DNA from: DASWTL01 sp966250385
GTDB taxonomy: Bacteria; Bacteroidota; Bacteroidia; Sphingobacteriales; Sphingobacteriaceae
DNA: 64,000 bases
Direction: 5' to 3'
Assembly (NCBI GenBank): GCA_966250385.1
Contig: CBINHC010000007.1
Location: 145,766 to 209,765, forward strand
Position 1 is the stretch's first letter; every line of letters starts with the position of its first letter. The translations under genes were made by a program, and so were the position numbers. Below the pieces are notes generated by a model. The model made no database searches and was not told the DNA's origin. It saw only the letters and a list, made by a program, of their open reading frames with translations. Below, one piece after another: positions 19,339 to 28,039 of this stretch.

Positions 19339-19995
19339 TTATTCTGAAATTATCCGGCCGTCCTTCATATGGATTTTCCGGTCCGCCATGGTGGCTAGTT
19401 CTTCGTTGTGTGTAACAATAACAAATGTCTGTCCGAATTTGTCGCGCAGGTCCAGGAAAAGCTTATGCAGGCTCTCGGCATTCCCGGAGTCCAGGTTGCC
19501 GGAGGGTTCGTCTGCCAGGATAATCGCCGGCCGGTTCATCAGGGCCCGGGCTACGGCAACCCGTTGCTGCTCGCCGCCCGAAAGCTCATTCGGCTTATGA
19601 CCGGCCCGGTGCGAAAGCCCCAGCAGATCCAGGAGTTCGGCGGCCCGCTGCTCAACCTCTTTTTTCGGTTTTCTCGCAATGTACCCGGGGATACAGACAT
19701 TTTCGAGCGCCGTAAACTCCGGCAGCAAATGGTGGAACTGGAAAATGAAGCCGATATGCTCATTCCGGAAAGAACTGAGACGCTTCTGGTTAAGGGAGTG
19801 AACGTCCGTATTATTCAGCTTTACCTCCCCTGCATCCGGCTTGTCGAGTGTTCCGATAATGTGCAGCAGGGTACTTTTACCCGCTCCGGATGCACCGACG
19901 ATGGCGATGATCTCGCCCGCCTTCACCTCCAGGTCGACTCCTTTCAGGATCTGCAGCTTACCATAGGTCTTGGTCAGATTCTTTGCCTCTAGCAT
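19339..19995 (-). CDS. ABC transporter ATP-binding protein, LolD/MacB-like
   Basis: 218-residue ABC ATPase. Walker A GASGAGKST (34-42), signature LSGGEQQRVAVARA (138-151), Walker B ILADEPSGNLDS (159-170), switch histidine in VTHNEE. The EPSGNLDS form is typical of the LolD/MacB/FtsE branch, whose partners are integral-membrane FtsX-like permeases. No permease is adjacent, so the partner must be encoded elsewhere. I chose the start MLEAKNLTKTYG at 19995; an upstream in-frame extension lacks family similarity. Lipoprotein sorting is a reasonable guess, not shown. Confidence 0.88.
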   Translation of the reverse strand: MLEAKNLTKTYGKLQILKGVDLEVKAGEIIAIVGASGAGKSTLLHIIGTLDKPDAGEVKLNNTDVHSLNQKRLSSFRNEHIGFIFQFHHLLPEFTALENVCIPGYIARKPKKEVEQRAAELLDLLGLSHRAGHKPNELSGGEQQRVAVARALMNRPAIILADEPSGNLDSGNAESLHKLFLDLRDKFGQTFVIVTHNEELATMADRKIHMKDGRIISE

Positions 19996-20210
19996 GTGGC
20001 TAAGATAGAAATTGACTGTGTAATGTGCGAATATTCCCCAGCTCAAACTCAGAAACAACTGGCATCCTGCCCTTTGAAATCCGGCAGGGTTCACCGGCGG
20101 CAATGCCAGACGGATGCGGTTGCCGCGGACTCACAGCCGGTGCCGCACGAAAATTAAAGTTTCAGAAATTGGTTCAAAGTAGTAGTTTTACGCCGGTTAA
20201 AACATAAGCA

Positions 20211-21404
20211 ATGAATATTCACGAATATCAAGGGAAAGCCATATTAAAAAGCTTCGGAGTACGGGTACAAGAAGGCATTGTTGCCGACACTCCTGAAGAA
20301 GCCGTCGAAGCTGCTAAAAAATTAAAGGAAGACTTCAACTCGGACTGGGTTGTCGTTAAAGCTCAGATTCATGCAGGCGGACGCGGAAAGGGCGGCGGTG
20401 TTAAACTTGCCAAAAATCTTGATGAGGTCCGCGAGAAAGCCGGCCAGATCATCGGAATGCAGCTGATCACCCCGCAGACCGGACCCGAAGGTAAGAAGGT
20501 GAACAAGGTGCTGGTTGCGCAGGATGTTTACTATCCCGGAGAAAGTGAGACCAAAGAGTTTTACATGAGCGTTTTACTGGACCGTGCAAAAGGCCGTAAT
20601 ATCGTTATGTATTCCACCGAAGGCGGAATGGACATCGAAGAAGTGGCTGAGAAAACTCCTCACCTGATCTTCAAGGAAGAGATCGATCCCAAAGTAGGCC
20701 TGAGATCTTTCCAGGCAAGCAAGATCGCCTTCAACCTGGGCCTGAGCGGTGCGGCTTATAAAGAAATGACCAAATTCGTTGCCGCGCTTTACAAAGCATA
20801 CGAAGGCACGGATTCATCCATGTTCGAGATCAACCCGGTCCTGAAAACCTCCGACAACAAGATCCTGGCGGTTGATGCCAAGGTAAACCTGGACGACAAC
20901 GGTCTGTTCCGTCATCCGGATTACGCAGCGTTACGTGATACGACAGAGGAAGATCCGATGGAGGTTGAAGCGAGCGAATCGAACCTGAACTATGTAAAGC
21001 TGGATGGAAACGTCGGCTGTATGGTAAATGGTGCCGGTCTTGCGATGGCTACCATGGACATCATCAAACTTGCCGGCGGAGATCCGGCTAACTTCCTGGA
21101 TGTGGGCGGAACAGCCAATGCGCAGACTGTCAAGGCCGCATTCAACATCATCCTGAAAGATCCGAACGTAAAAGCGATCCTGATCAATATCTTTGGCGGA
21201 ATCGTTCGTTGCGACCGTGTTGCCCAGGGAGTTATTGACGCCTACAATGAAATCGGAAATATTCCGGTGCCTATCATCGTGCGTCTGCAGGGTACCAATG
21301 CTGAAGAAGCCAAGAAACTGATTGATGAATCAGGACTTAAAGTCTACTCTGCCATCCTGCTGAAGGAAGCGGCAGATCTGGTAAAAAAGGTCCTTTCAGA
21401 ATAA
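20211..21404 (+). CDS. sucC: succinate-CoA ligase (ADP-forming), beta subunit
   Basis: 397 residues, normal size. N-terminal ATP-grasp domain beginning MNIHEYQGKAILKSFGV, with KAQIHAGGRGKGGGVK for nucleotide binding and FEINPV for magnesium. The C-terminal CoA-ligase domain has the phosphohistidine-loop-facing INIFGGIVRCD segment. It makes succinate plus ATP from succinyl-CoA in the TCA cycle, working with the alpha subunit SucD, which is not adjacent. It sits alone, flanked by a convergent YciI gene and a shared terminator. Confidence 0.97.
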   Translation: MNIHEYQGKAILKSFGVRVQEGIVADTPEEAVEAAKKLKEDFNSDWVVVKAQIHAGGRGKGGGVKLAKNLDEVREKAGQIIGMQLITPQTGPEGKKVNKVLVAQDVYYPGESETKEFYMSVLLDRAKGRNIVMYSTEGGMDIEEVAEKTPHLIFKEEIDPKVGLRSFQASKIAFNLGLSGAAYKEMTKFVAALYKAYEGTDSSMFEINPVLKTSDNKILAVDAKVNLDDNGLFRHPDYAALRDTTEEDPMEVEASESNLNYVKLDGNVGCMVNGAGLAMATMDIIKLAGGDPANFLDVGGTANAQTVKAAFNIILKDPNVKAILINIFGGIVRCDRVAQGVIDAYNEIGNIPVPIIVRLQGTNAEEAKKLIDESGLKVYSAILLKEAADLVKKVLSE

Positions 21405-21418
21405 GCAGCATGCATATT

Positions 21419-21456
21419 AACAACAAAAGCCATCTTCTCAGATGGCTTTTGTTGTT
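21419..21456. terminator. bidirectional intrinsic terminator
   Basis: Perfect 17-bp stem with a 4-base loop (21436-21439): left arm AACAACAAAAGCCATCT, right arm its complement, followed by TTA. A-rich left and T-rich right edges suit termination on both strands. It abuts the stop codon of the YciI gene and lies 15 bases past sucC. Confidence 0.9.
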
Positions 21457-21747
21457 TTACACCGTCGCGACGCGCAACGGCCGGATATCGATCTTCTCCC
21501 AGACCTTCCCGGTAACGTATGGCTCCTGCTCCTTCCATTGCAAAAGCTCCGTCTCAGTTTCAAACTGGAGGATCAGGTTCGATCCGATCATCCGGTCCTC
21601 ATTGTCGAGGATCGCTCCGGCAAACAGGAAGTTCCCCTGCGCCTTCAATTCCCTGACGCCCTGAAGATGTGCTTCTCTCGCCTCCAGACGGCGGCCCGGC
21701 GCCCCCGCATCGGTATAGTCGAGGGCGAATATGGTATACTGCTTCAT
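21457..21747 (-). CDS. YciI-family protein
   Basis: 96 residues with the dimeric alpha-beta YciI fold. The conserved family residues are seen as the aspartate in FALDYTD and the histidine in REAHLQG. The GAILDNEDRMIGSNLIL segment matches the family core. YciI proteins are related to muconolactone isomerase-like folds; their reactions are mostly unknown. It is a single gene convergent with sucC and followed on its strand by the shared terminator. Confidence 0.9.
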   Translation of the reverse strand: MKQYTIFALDYTDAGAPGRRLEAREAHLQGVRELKAQGNFLFAGAILDNEDRMIGSNLILQFETETELLQWKEQEPYVTGKVWEKIDIRPLRVATV

Positions 21748-21784
21748 TTATTTATGTCGTATAGATCAAAAAACTCAAAAAAAA

Positions 21785-21800
21785 GACCCGGTAACCGGGC
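21785..21800 (-). terminator. intrinsic terminator of kdsA
   Basis: Short CCCGG-TAA-CCGGG stem (21787-21799). Read on the minus strand it is followed by TCTTTTTTTT, a strong U-tract. It lies 17 bases past the kdsA stop. Confidence 0.8.
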
Positions 21801-21816
21801 CCTGTGTTCATTCAGC

Positions 21817-22632
21817 TTAAATAACAGCCTGCCGCAGGCGGATCAGTTTCACCATCAGGTCCTCCAGGAAATCCAGGTGCAGCATATTCGCGCCGTCAGA
21901 TTTCGCATTCGAAGGATCGGGATGCGTCTCAATGAATAACCCGTCCGCCCCGACGGCAATAGCGGCCTTGGCAATCGTACCGATCAGTTCCGGTTTACCG
22001 CCGGTCACGCCGGAAGTCTGGTTAGGCTGCTGCAGCGAATGCGTGCAGTCCATGACCACCGGTACGCCGAAACTCTTCATTTCCGGGATGCCCCGGTAAT
22101 CGACAATCAGGTCCTGGTAACCGAACGTATTTCCCCGATCGGTCAGGATCACGTTCGGGTTGTCCGAGTCCTTCACCTTATCGACCGCGAACTTCATGGA
22201 TCCGGCGGAAAGGAACTGTCCCTTCTTGATATTGATCGTCTTACCGGTTTTCGCAGCGGCAACCAGCAGGTCGGTCTGCCGGCATAGAAAAGCCGGAATC
22301 TGCAGGACATCCACATAGGCTGCAGCCATGGCCGCCTCTTCGCTCTCATGAATGTCGGTAACGGTCGGAACCCCGAATTCCCGGCTGACCTTCTGCAGGA
22401 TCTTCAGCGCCTTTTCATCGCCTATACCGGTGAAGGAGTCGATCCGGGAACGGTTCGCCTTCCGGTAGGAGCCTTTAAAGATCAGGGGGATCTGCAGCTT
22501 ATCGGTTATGGTAACGATACGCTCGGCGATCCGCAGCGCGATTTCTTCGCCTTCAATGGCACATGGGCCTGCCATCAGGAAAAAGTTTCCGCTGGCGGTA
22601 TTTTTTAACTGGGGGATATTCTCTAAAATCAT
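21817..22632 (-). CDS. kdsA: 3-deoxy-8-phosphooctulonate synthase
   Basis: Condenses phosphoenolpyruvate with arabinose-5-phosphate to make Kdo-8-phosphate for the lipopolysaccharide inner core. 271 residues. Signature segments: MAGPCAIEGEE, FKGSYRKANRSR, GVPTVTDIHE, ILTDRGNTFGY and MDCTHSLQQPN. The stop-to-start geometry with recQ is a one-base overlap at 22632, so kdsA is likely translated on a recQ-kdsA transcript. KdsD, which supplies arabinose-5-phosphate, is encoded just on the other side of recQ in the opposite direction. Confidence 0.96.
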   Translation of the reverse strand: MILENIPQLKNTASGNFFLMAGPCAIEGEEIALRIAERIVTITDKLQIPLIFKGSYRKANRSRIDSFTGIGDEKALKILQKVSREFGVPTVTDIHESEEAAMAAAYVDVLQIPAFLCRQTDLLVAAAKTGKTINIKKGQFLSAGSMKFAVDKVKDSDNPNVILTDRGNTFGYQDLIVDYRGIPEMKSFGVPVVMDCTHSLQQPNQTSGVTGGKPELIGTIAKAAIAVGADGLFIETHPDPSNAKSDGANMLHLDFLEDLMVKLIRLRQAVI

Positions 22633-24821
22633 TAATTGCCTAATTCTGATAAAAACTTAATCCGCATCAACTGAATTTCTTCGCGGGTATAATCATCGTC
22701 GCCCAGTTCCTTCAGGGCAGCGTCGATCGAATCGACTTCCGCCGACCGGAAGTAGTCGAATACTTCATCCTGACGGTCCTCATCAAGTACTTCGTCGATG
22801 TAATAGCCCAGGTTCAGCTTGGTTCCGGAACTGACGATCGTTTCCACCTCGCGGAGGATCTCTTCATATGACAGTCCTTTGGAAGCCGCAATGTCCTCCA
22901 GCGCGATCTGCCGGTCAATATTCTGAATGATCGACACTTTAAGAGCCGACTTGTTCGCAGCACTCTTTACGACCAGGTCCACCGGCCGGTCGATATCATT
23001 TTCTTCGACGTACTTCCTGATAAGCTCCACGAACGGACTGCCGAATTTCAGGGCTTTCCCGGCGCCGACCCCATGGATCTGTTTAAGCTCTTCCAGGCTG
23101 ACCGGATAGTGCGTGCACATTTCCTCCAGGGAGGGATCCTGGAAGATCACGAACGGCGGCAGGCTCTTCTGTTTGGCGATCTTCTTCCGGAGATCCTTCA
23201 GCATCTGAAGCAACTCCGTATCCAGTGCGCCTCCGGCGGCCTGACCGTGATCGTCGCCCTCATCCTCCGTTGTTTCCATCGGGTTGTTGAGGATGAATTT
23301 AATGGTGTGGGGATTGCTGATGAACTGCCGGCCCAGTTTGGTGATCTTCAGCAATCCATAGGCGTCAATATCCTTCTGCAGGAAATTCCCCAGGACGGCC
23401 TGCCGCATCAGCGACTGCCAGTAGACCTCTCCCTGCTCCTTCCCGCTCCCGAACACCGGAAGCTTGTTATGCTGATATGCGGAAATCTGGGCATTATCCA
23501 TACCGAGCATAATCCGGATGATATGCTGGTCGTCAAACTTCTCGCCGAGCTCCTCAACCAGTCTGAGCGCACTGGCCAGAGACTCCTCAGCCTCGAAATA
23601 TTTCTTTTGATTCCGGCAGTTGTCGCACATGTTGTTACAGCCGGTCTCGTTGAAGTTTTCGCCGAAATAATGCAGGATCTGTTTTCTGCGGCAAACCGAA
23701 GATTCGGCGTAGTCGATCACTTCCTTCAGGATCTGGGTTCCGATCTCGCGTTCGGAGACCGGCTTATCCTTCATGAACTTGGCCAGTTTTTCCACGTCTT
23801 TCTCCGAATAGAAAGCGACGCAGATCCCTTCTCCGCCATCCCGGCCTGCCCGACCGGTTTCCTGGTAGTAGCCTTCCATGCTTTTAGGAATATCATGGTG
23901 GATCACATACCGGACATCCGGTTTATCGATACCCATTCCGAACGCAATGGTAGCCACGATCACGTCGACCTCTTCCATCAGGAATTTGTCCTGCGTTTCG
24001 GCCCGGGTCTTGGGATCCAGTCCCGCATGATAAGGCAGGGCCTTCACGCCGTTCAGATTGAGCGCTTCGGCCACTTCTTCGACCTTCTTGCGGCTGAGGC
24101 AGTAAATCACGCCGGATTTACCGGAGTTCATTTTGACGTATTTGACGATCTCCTTCAGCACATTACGCTTGGCACGTACCTCATAGAACAGGTTGGCGCG
24201 ATTGAAGGAGGACTTGAACACGGCCGCATTGTTCATCTGGAGATTCTTCTGAATGTCCAGCTGGACTTTCGGGGTCGCCGTAGCGGTCAGTGCGATGATG
24301 GGAATATTTTCTCCGAGGTTATTGATCACCTGACGGATCTTCCGGTATTCCGGACGGAAATCGTGTCCCCATTCCGAAATACAGTGGGCTTCGTCAACGG
24401 CTACGAACGATACCATGACCGATCGCAGGAAATCAATATTATCCGTTTTGGTGAGAGACTCCGGGGCGACGTAGAGCAGCTTGGTATGTCCGCCGAGGAC
24501 ATCCTGTTTTACCCGGGCTATATCACTCTTGGTGAGTGACGAATTCAGGAAATGGGCGATGGTATCATTTCCGCCGAAAGCCCGGAGCTGGTCGACCTGA
24601 TTCTTCATCAGGGCTATCAGCGGCGAGATCACGATGGCGGTTCCTTCACTCATCAGGGCGGGCAGCTGGTAGCAGATGGATTTGCCGCCCCCCGTTGGCA
24701 TGATTACAAAAGTGTCTTTCTTTTGCAGGATGCTGTTAATAATGGCTTCCTGGTCCCCTTTAAACTTATCAAAGCCAAAAAAATTTTGTAGATTATCAAA
24801 TAACGACTTTTTTACTTCCAT
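22632..24821 (-). CDS. recQ: ATP-dependent DNA helicase RecQ
   Basis: 729 residues, 3'-5' helicase for recombination and fork repair. Walker A in MPTGGGKSICYQ (41-52), DEAH box 143-146 followed by the RecQ-specific loop CISEWGHDFRPEY, helicase C motifs with QETGRAGRDG, a zinc-binding RQC region with CRRKQILHYF and CNNMCDNC, winged-helix RQC, and an HRDC domain near 540-615 (YPVSLEELKQIHGVG). The tail of about 110 residues beyond HRDC (ASKGLSYEEILREVE) is typical of longer Bacteroidota RecQ. It is divergent from kdsD and overlaps kdsA by one base. Confidence 0.96.
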   Translation of the reverse strand: MEVKKSLFDNLQNFFGFDKFKGDQEAIINSILQKKDTFVIMPTGGGKSICYQLPALMSEGTAIVISPLIALMKNQVDQLRAFGGNDTIAHFLNSSLTKSDIARVKQDVLGGHTKLLYVAPESLTKTDNIDFLRSVMVSFVAVDEAHCISEWGHDFRPEYRKIRQVINNLGENIPIIALTATATPKVQLDIQKNLQMNNAAVFKSSFNRANLFYEVRAKRNVLKEIVKYVKMNSGKSGVIYCLSRKKVEEVAEALNLNGVKALPYHAGLDPKTRAETQDKFLMEEVDVIVATIAFGMGIDKPDVRYVIHHDIPKSMEGYYQETGRAGRDGGEGICVAFYSEKDVEKLAKFMKDKPVSEREIGTQILKEVIDYAESSVCRRKQILHYFGENFNETGCNNMCDNCRNQKKYFEAEESLASALRLVEELGEKFDDQHIIRIMLGMDNAQISAYQHNKLPVFGSGKEQGEVYWQSLMRQAVLGNFLQKDIDAYGLLKITKLGRQFISNPHTIKFILNNPMETTEDEGDDHGQAAGGALDTELLQMLKDLRKKIAKQKSLPPFVIFQDPSLEEMCTHYPVSLEELKQIHGVGAGKALKFGSPFVELIRKYVEENDIDRPVDLVVKSAANKSALKVSIIQNIDRQIALEDIAASKGLSYEEILREVETIVSSGTKLNLGYYIDEVLDEDRQDEVFDYFRSAEVDSIDAALKELGDDDYTREEIQLMRIKFLSELGN

Positions 24822-24882
24822 TGTATTTTTCCACGTCTTTCGGAATTTTTTAGAAAGGCAGGAATTAACCTCAAAAATAATA

Positions 24883-24890
24883 TAATTTTG
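24883..24890 (+). promoter_or_regulatory. putative -7 box (TAATTTTG) of kdsD
   Basis: Exact TAnnTTTG match, 34 bases before the kdsD TTG start, in the A/T-rich space divergent from recQ. No clear -33 TTG. Confidence 0.45.
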
Positions 24891-24924
24891 CCCTTAACCC
24901 GTCCTGATTATTAAATATTACCAT

Positions 24925-25890
24925 TTGAAGACCAAATCCGAGATACATCAAACAGCGATCAAAACGCTGAAGTTAGAAGCTGAAGCAATTCTGAGCCTTT
25001 CCAGTCGAATAAACGAAGATTTTACTTTAATAGTACAGAAGATACTGGAACTGAAGGGCCGCGTAATCATCACCGGGATCGGCAAGAGTGCCATTATCGC
25101 GCAAAAGATCGTGGCAACCTTTAATTCGACCGGAACTCCGGCTATCTTTATGCATGCTGCGGACGCCGTTCACGGGGACCTGGGCATGATCCAGTCGGAC
25201 GATCTGGTGATCTGCATCTCGAAGAGCGGAAACTCGCCCGAGATCAAGGTGCTGACGCCCCTGCTGAAAAGCGCCGGGAATATCCTGGTGGGCATGGTAG
25301 GCGATCTGGGCTCTTTCCTTGCACGCGAAGCGGACCTGATCCTGGACACGACCGTGGACAAAGAAGCCTGTCCGAACAACCTGGCCCCGACGACCAGTAC
25401 GACCGCTCAGCTGGCCATCGGCGATGCGCTGGCGGTCTGCCTGCTGGAATGCCGGGAATTCACCAGCCGGGATTTCGCCAAGTATCATCCCGGGGGATCC
25501 CTGGGCAAACGGCTGTACCTGAAAGTGGGCGATCTGGCCAACCATAACGAGAAACCCCAGGTGTCTGCCGGTACGTCGGTCAGCGATGTCCTGGTGGAGA
25601 TCACCAAGAATCGCCTGGGAGCTGTAGCCGTGATCGAAAACGGAAAAATTGCCGGCGTGATCACTGACGGCGACATCCGGCGGATGATGGAGGTTCACCC
25701 GAGCATTCACGGCCTGACCGCCGCGGATATTATGGGCAGATCCCCTAAGACGATCAATAAAGAAGAACTTGCTGTCAATGCACTCGATATCATGCGGGGA
25801 AATAACATCACCCAGCTGCTGGTGACCTCAGGCGACCGGTATGACGGGATTGTCCACCTGCACGATCTGTTGAAAGAAGGCATTATATAA
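24925..25890 (+). CDS. kdsD: arabinose-5-phosphate isomerase (KpsF/GutQ family)
   Basis: Interconverts ribulose-5-phosphate and arabinose-5-phosphate, the first step of Kdo synthesis. 321 residues: a SIS domain (about 35-175) with ITGIGKSAIIAQK, FMHAADAVHGDLGM and CISKSGNSPEI, then two CBS domains (about 200-320) with VITDGDIRRM. The family length is about 320-330. The start is TTG at 24925 (KTKSEIHQTAIKTLKLEAEA), chosen because the helix before the SIS domain is needed and no in-frame ATG lies nearby. It forms a pair with the next gene, 10 bases apart. Confidence 0.94.
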   Translation: MKTKSEIHQTAIKTLKLEAEAILSLSSRINEDFTLIVQKILELKGRVIITGIGKSAIIAQKIVATFNSTGTPAIFMHAADAVHGDLGMIQSDDLVICISKSGNSPEIKVLTPLLKSAGNILVGMVGDLGSFLAREADLILDTTVDKEACPNNLAPTTSTTAQLAIGDALAVCLLECREFTSRDFAKYHPGGSLGKRLYLKVGDLANHNEKPQVSAGTSVSDVLVEITKNRLGAVAVIENGKIAGVITDGDIRRMMEVHPSIHGLTAADIMGRSPKTINKEELAVNALDIMRGNNITQLLVTSGDRYDGIVHLHDLLKEGII

Positions 25891-25900
25891 AAAAAACCTC

Positions 25901-26983
25901 ATGAAGAATTTTTACGCCCTCATCATGGCAGGCGGCATAGGTAGCCGTTTCTGGCCGAAAAGCCGGACTGCCTGCCCCAAGCAGTTCCTGGACATCCTGG
26001 GAACCGGGAAGACGCTGATCCAGCAAACCTATGACCGGTTCAGCAAGATTCTTCCGAAAGAAAATATCTTTATTGTAACCAACGACAGTTACCGGGGACT
26101 GGTCAGCGAGCAGCTTCCGTCCATCTCCGATAACCAGATCCTGGGCGAGCCGGTGATGCGGAACACCGCTCCCTGTATCGCCTACGGCTGCAATAAGATC
26201 TATGAGCTTGACCCTGACGCTTCGATCGTGGTCGCCCCGTCCGATCACCTCATCCTGGACGAGCAGGCCTTTATTGAAGCAATCCGGAAATCGCTGGATA
26301 CCGCATTAAAACATGACTGCCTGATCACCCTGGGCATCAAACCTTCCCGCCCGGATACCGGGTACGGTTATATCCAGTTCAATACCACGGTCATGGAGGA
26401 AGAGTTCCATAAGGTCAAGACATTCACCGAAAAACCGAATGCTGAGCTGGCCAATACCTTTGTTCAGAGCGGCGAATTCCTCTGGAATGCGGGCATTTTT
26501 GTCTGGTCCGCCAGGAACATCCTGAAGGCTTTCGAACAATATCTTCCGGAAATGAGCGAGACCTTCAAGGAGGGTCACAATAGCTATAATACGGATTCGG
26601 AACGCACCTTCATCCAGAATGCCTACTACCAGTGCACCAATATTTCCATCGATTACGGAATTATGGAAAAGGCGGACAACGTATACGTGCTGCCTTCAGA
26701 TTTCGGATGGTCGGACCTGGGAACCTGGGCCTCGGTCTACGATCTCGCAGACAAGGACTATGTCGGAAACGTCGTGATCCCTTCGGAAAGCGTGATCATG
26801 TACGACTCTTCCAACTGCATGGTCAATGTCCCCAAAGAAAAACTGGTGATTCTCCAGGGACTTCACGATTACATCATCGTCGACGACCACAATGCCCTGC
26901 TGATCTGCCCGCGTGACCAGGAACAAAGTATCAAGCAGATCGTCGCGGACATCAAGCAGCGGTACGGATCAACGTACATCTGA
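25901..26983 (+). CDS. manC: mannose-1-phosphate guanylyltransferase
   Basis: Makes GDP-mannose from mannose-1-phosphate and GTP for envelope glycans. 360 residues. The nucleotidyltransferase signature MAGGIGSRFWPKSR with CPKQFLDILG is at the N-terminus; VAPSDHLI and TFTEKPN follow; FGWSDLGTWASVYD is the family segment near 270. It lacks the C-terminal phosphomannose isomerase domain of long ManC/AlgA proteins, so it is the short monofunctional type. It follows kdsD by 10 bases, so one transcript may carry both sugar-activation genes. The last 15 bases overlap the convergent rlmB gene. Confidence 0.93.
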   Translation: MKNFYALIMAGGIGSRFWPKSRTACPKQFLDILGTGKTLIQQTYDRFSKILPKENIFIVTNDSYRGLVSEQLPSISDNQILGEPVMRNTAPCIAYGCNKIYELDPDASIVVAPSDHLILDEQAFIEAIRKSLDTALKHDCLITLGIKPSRPDTGYGYIQFNTTVMEEEFHKVKTFTEKPNAELANTFVQSGEFLWNAGIFVWSARNILKAFEQYLPEMSETFKEGHNSYNTDSERTFIQNAYYQCTNISIDYGIMEKADNVYVLPSDFGWSDLGTWASVYDLADKDYVGNVVIPSESVIMYDSSNCMVNVPKEKLVILQGLHDYIIVDDHNALLICPRDQEQSIKQIVADIKQRYGSTYI

Positions 26984-27748
26984 TGCGAAGTTCCGCTGCC
27001 GTATCGCCTCATACAGGATGATACCGGTTGAAACCGACACGTTGAGCGATTCAATCTCGCCGAACATCGGGATCTTGGCAAGATGCTCCGCGATGCGGAT
27101 CAGCTCGGTCGAGATTCCGTCCTCTTCAGACCCCATGATCACCGCCGTAGGCGCGGTATAGTCGGGCCGATAGATATAGTCATTGGTCTTTTCCGTACAG
27201 GCGACCAGCTGGATGCCCGATTCCTGCAGGAATTTACAGGTCTTCAGCAGGCTGTCGTGACGGCACACCGGGATCTTGTATAAGGCCCCTGCCGAAGTCT
27301 TGATCGCATCAGGATTGATCTGTGCCGATCCTTTGGAAGGAACGACGATCGCATGAACCCCGCAGCATTCGGCCGTCCGGGCGATGGCCCCCATATTCCG
27401 GACATCGGTGATATTGTCCAGGACCAGGATCAGCGGCGTCTCCCCTTTTTCGTAGATTGCCGGGATCAGGTCCTCGATCTTCTGATAGATGATCGGAGAA
27501 ATAAAGGCGATCACGCCCTGGTGATTCTTGGCCGTGATCCGGTTCAGTTTCTCGACCGGGACCTGCTGGTAAACCAGATTCCTTTCCTTCAAAACCTCCT
27601 TCAGCTCATGGATGATCTGGCCGGAAAGCCCGCGCTGCACGAACAGCGATTCGATCTCCTTCCCGCTTTTTATGGCTTCAATAACGGCCCGTATCCCGAA
27701 AACCATCTGGTTGACTTCTCTTTTCCCTCTTGTGGAGTTAGTGTTCAT
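26969..27748 (-). CDS. rlmB: 23S rRNA (guanosine-2'-O)-methyltransferase RlmB (SpoU family)
   Basis: 259 residues from the ATG at 27748; a second in-frame ATG lies 21 bases upstream. An N-terminal substrate-binding domain (FGIRAVIEAIKSG, HQGVIAFISP) precedes the knotted SPOUT methyltransferase domain with motif 1 NITDVRNMGAIARTAEC, motif 2 AVIMGSEEDGIS and motif 3 IPMFGEIESLNVSVS. It methylates ribose at the conserved guanosine of the 23S peptidyl-transferase region (G2251 in E. coli numbering). The specific target is inferred from similarity to RlmB over other SpoU members. Its 3' end overlaps manC. Confidence 0.92.
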   Translation of the reverse strand: MNTNSTRGKREVNQMVFGIRAVIEAIKSGKEIESLFVQRGLSGQIIHELKEVLKERNLVYQQVPVEKLNRITAKNHQGVIAFISPIIYQKIEDLIPAIYEKGETPLILVLDNITDVRNMGAIARTAECCGVHAIVVPSKGSAQINPDAIKTSAGALYKIPVCRHDSLLKTCKFLQESGIQLVACTEKTNDYIYRPDYTAPTAVIMGSEEDGISTELIRIAEHLAKIPMFGEIESLNVSVSTGIILYEAIRQRNFASDVR

Positions 27749-28024
27749 CTGTAATTCTGTATGAGGCACGAAGGTACCGAAAAATTGTGTCTAACCGCGA
27801 TAAATACATCCCGCTGACAAACACCCGGGGCGGATATCAACAGCCGCTAAAGTTATTAACAACGCATTCTGACGCTGATTATCAGGAGCCGTTTTTCGTT
27901 TCTGACAGGTTATTAACATCCCATGTTAAAAAGAAGCGTTAAAATCTTCAGGGTATCAAATTGTGTACTTTGCTAAAAAACTTCGTTGTGCAGAACTTCT
28001 GAATTCCGCGGCCCGTTTTTGTCC

Positions 28025-28032
28025 TATTTTTG
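28025..28032 (+). promoter_or_regulatory. putative -7 box (TATTTTTG) directly before dnaB
   Basis: Exact TAnnTTTG match ending 7 bases before the chosen dnaB ATG at 28040. If used, the transcript would have almost no leader. It also supports starting dnaB at 28040 rather than at an in-frame codon 54 bases upstream. Confidence 0.45.
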
Positions 28033-28039
28033 TATCGTT

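Noticed and set aside
23073..24539. long open frame antisense to recQ (about 488 codons)
   Set aside because: It lies entirely opposite recQ, has no domain or motif, and its composition is what the complement of a biased coding strand gives.
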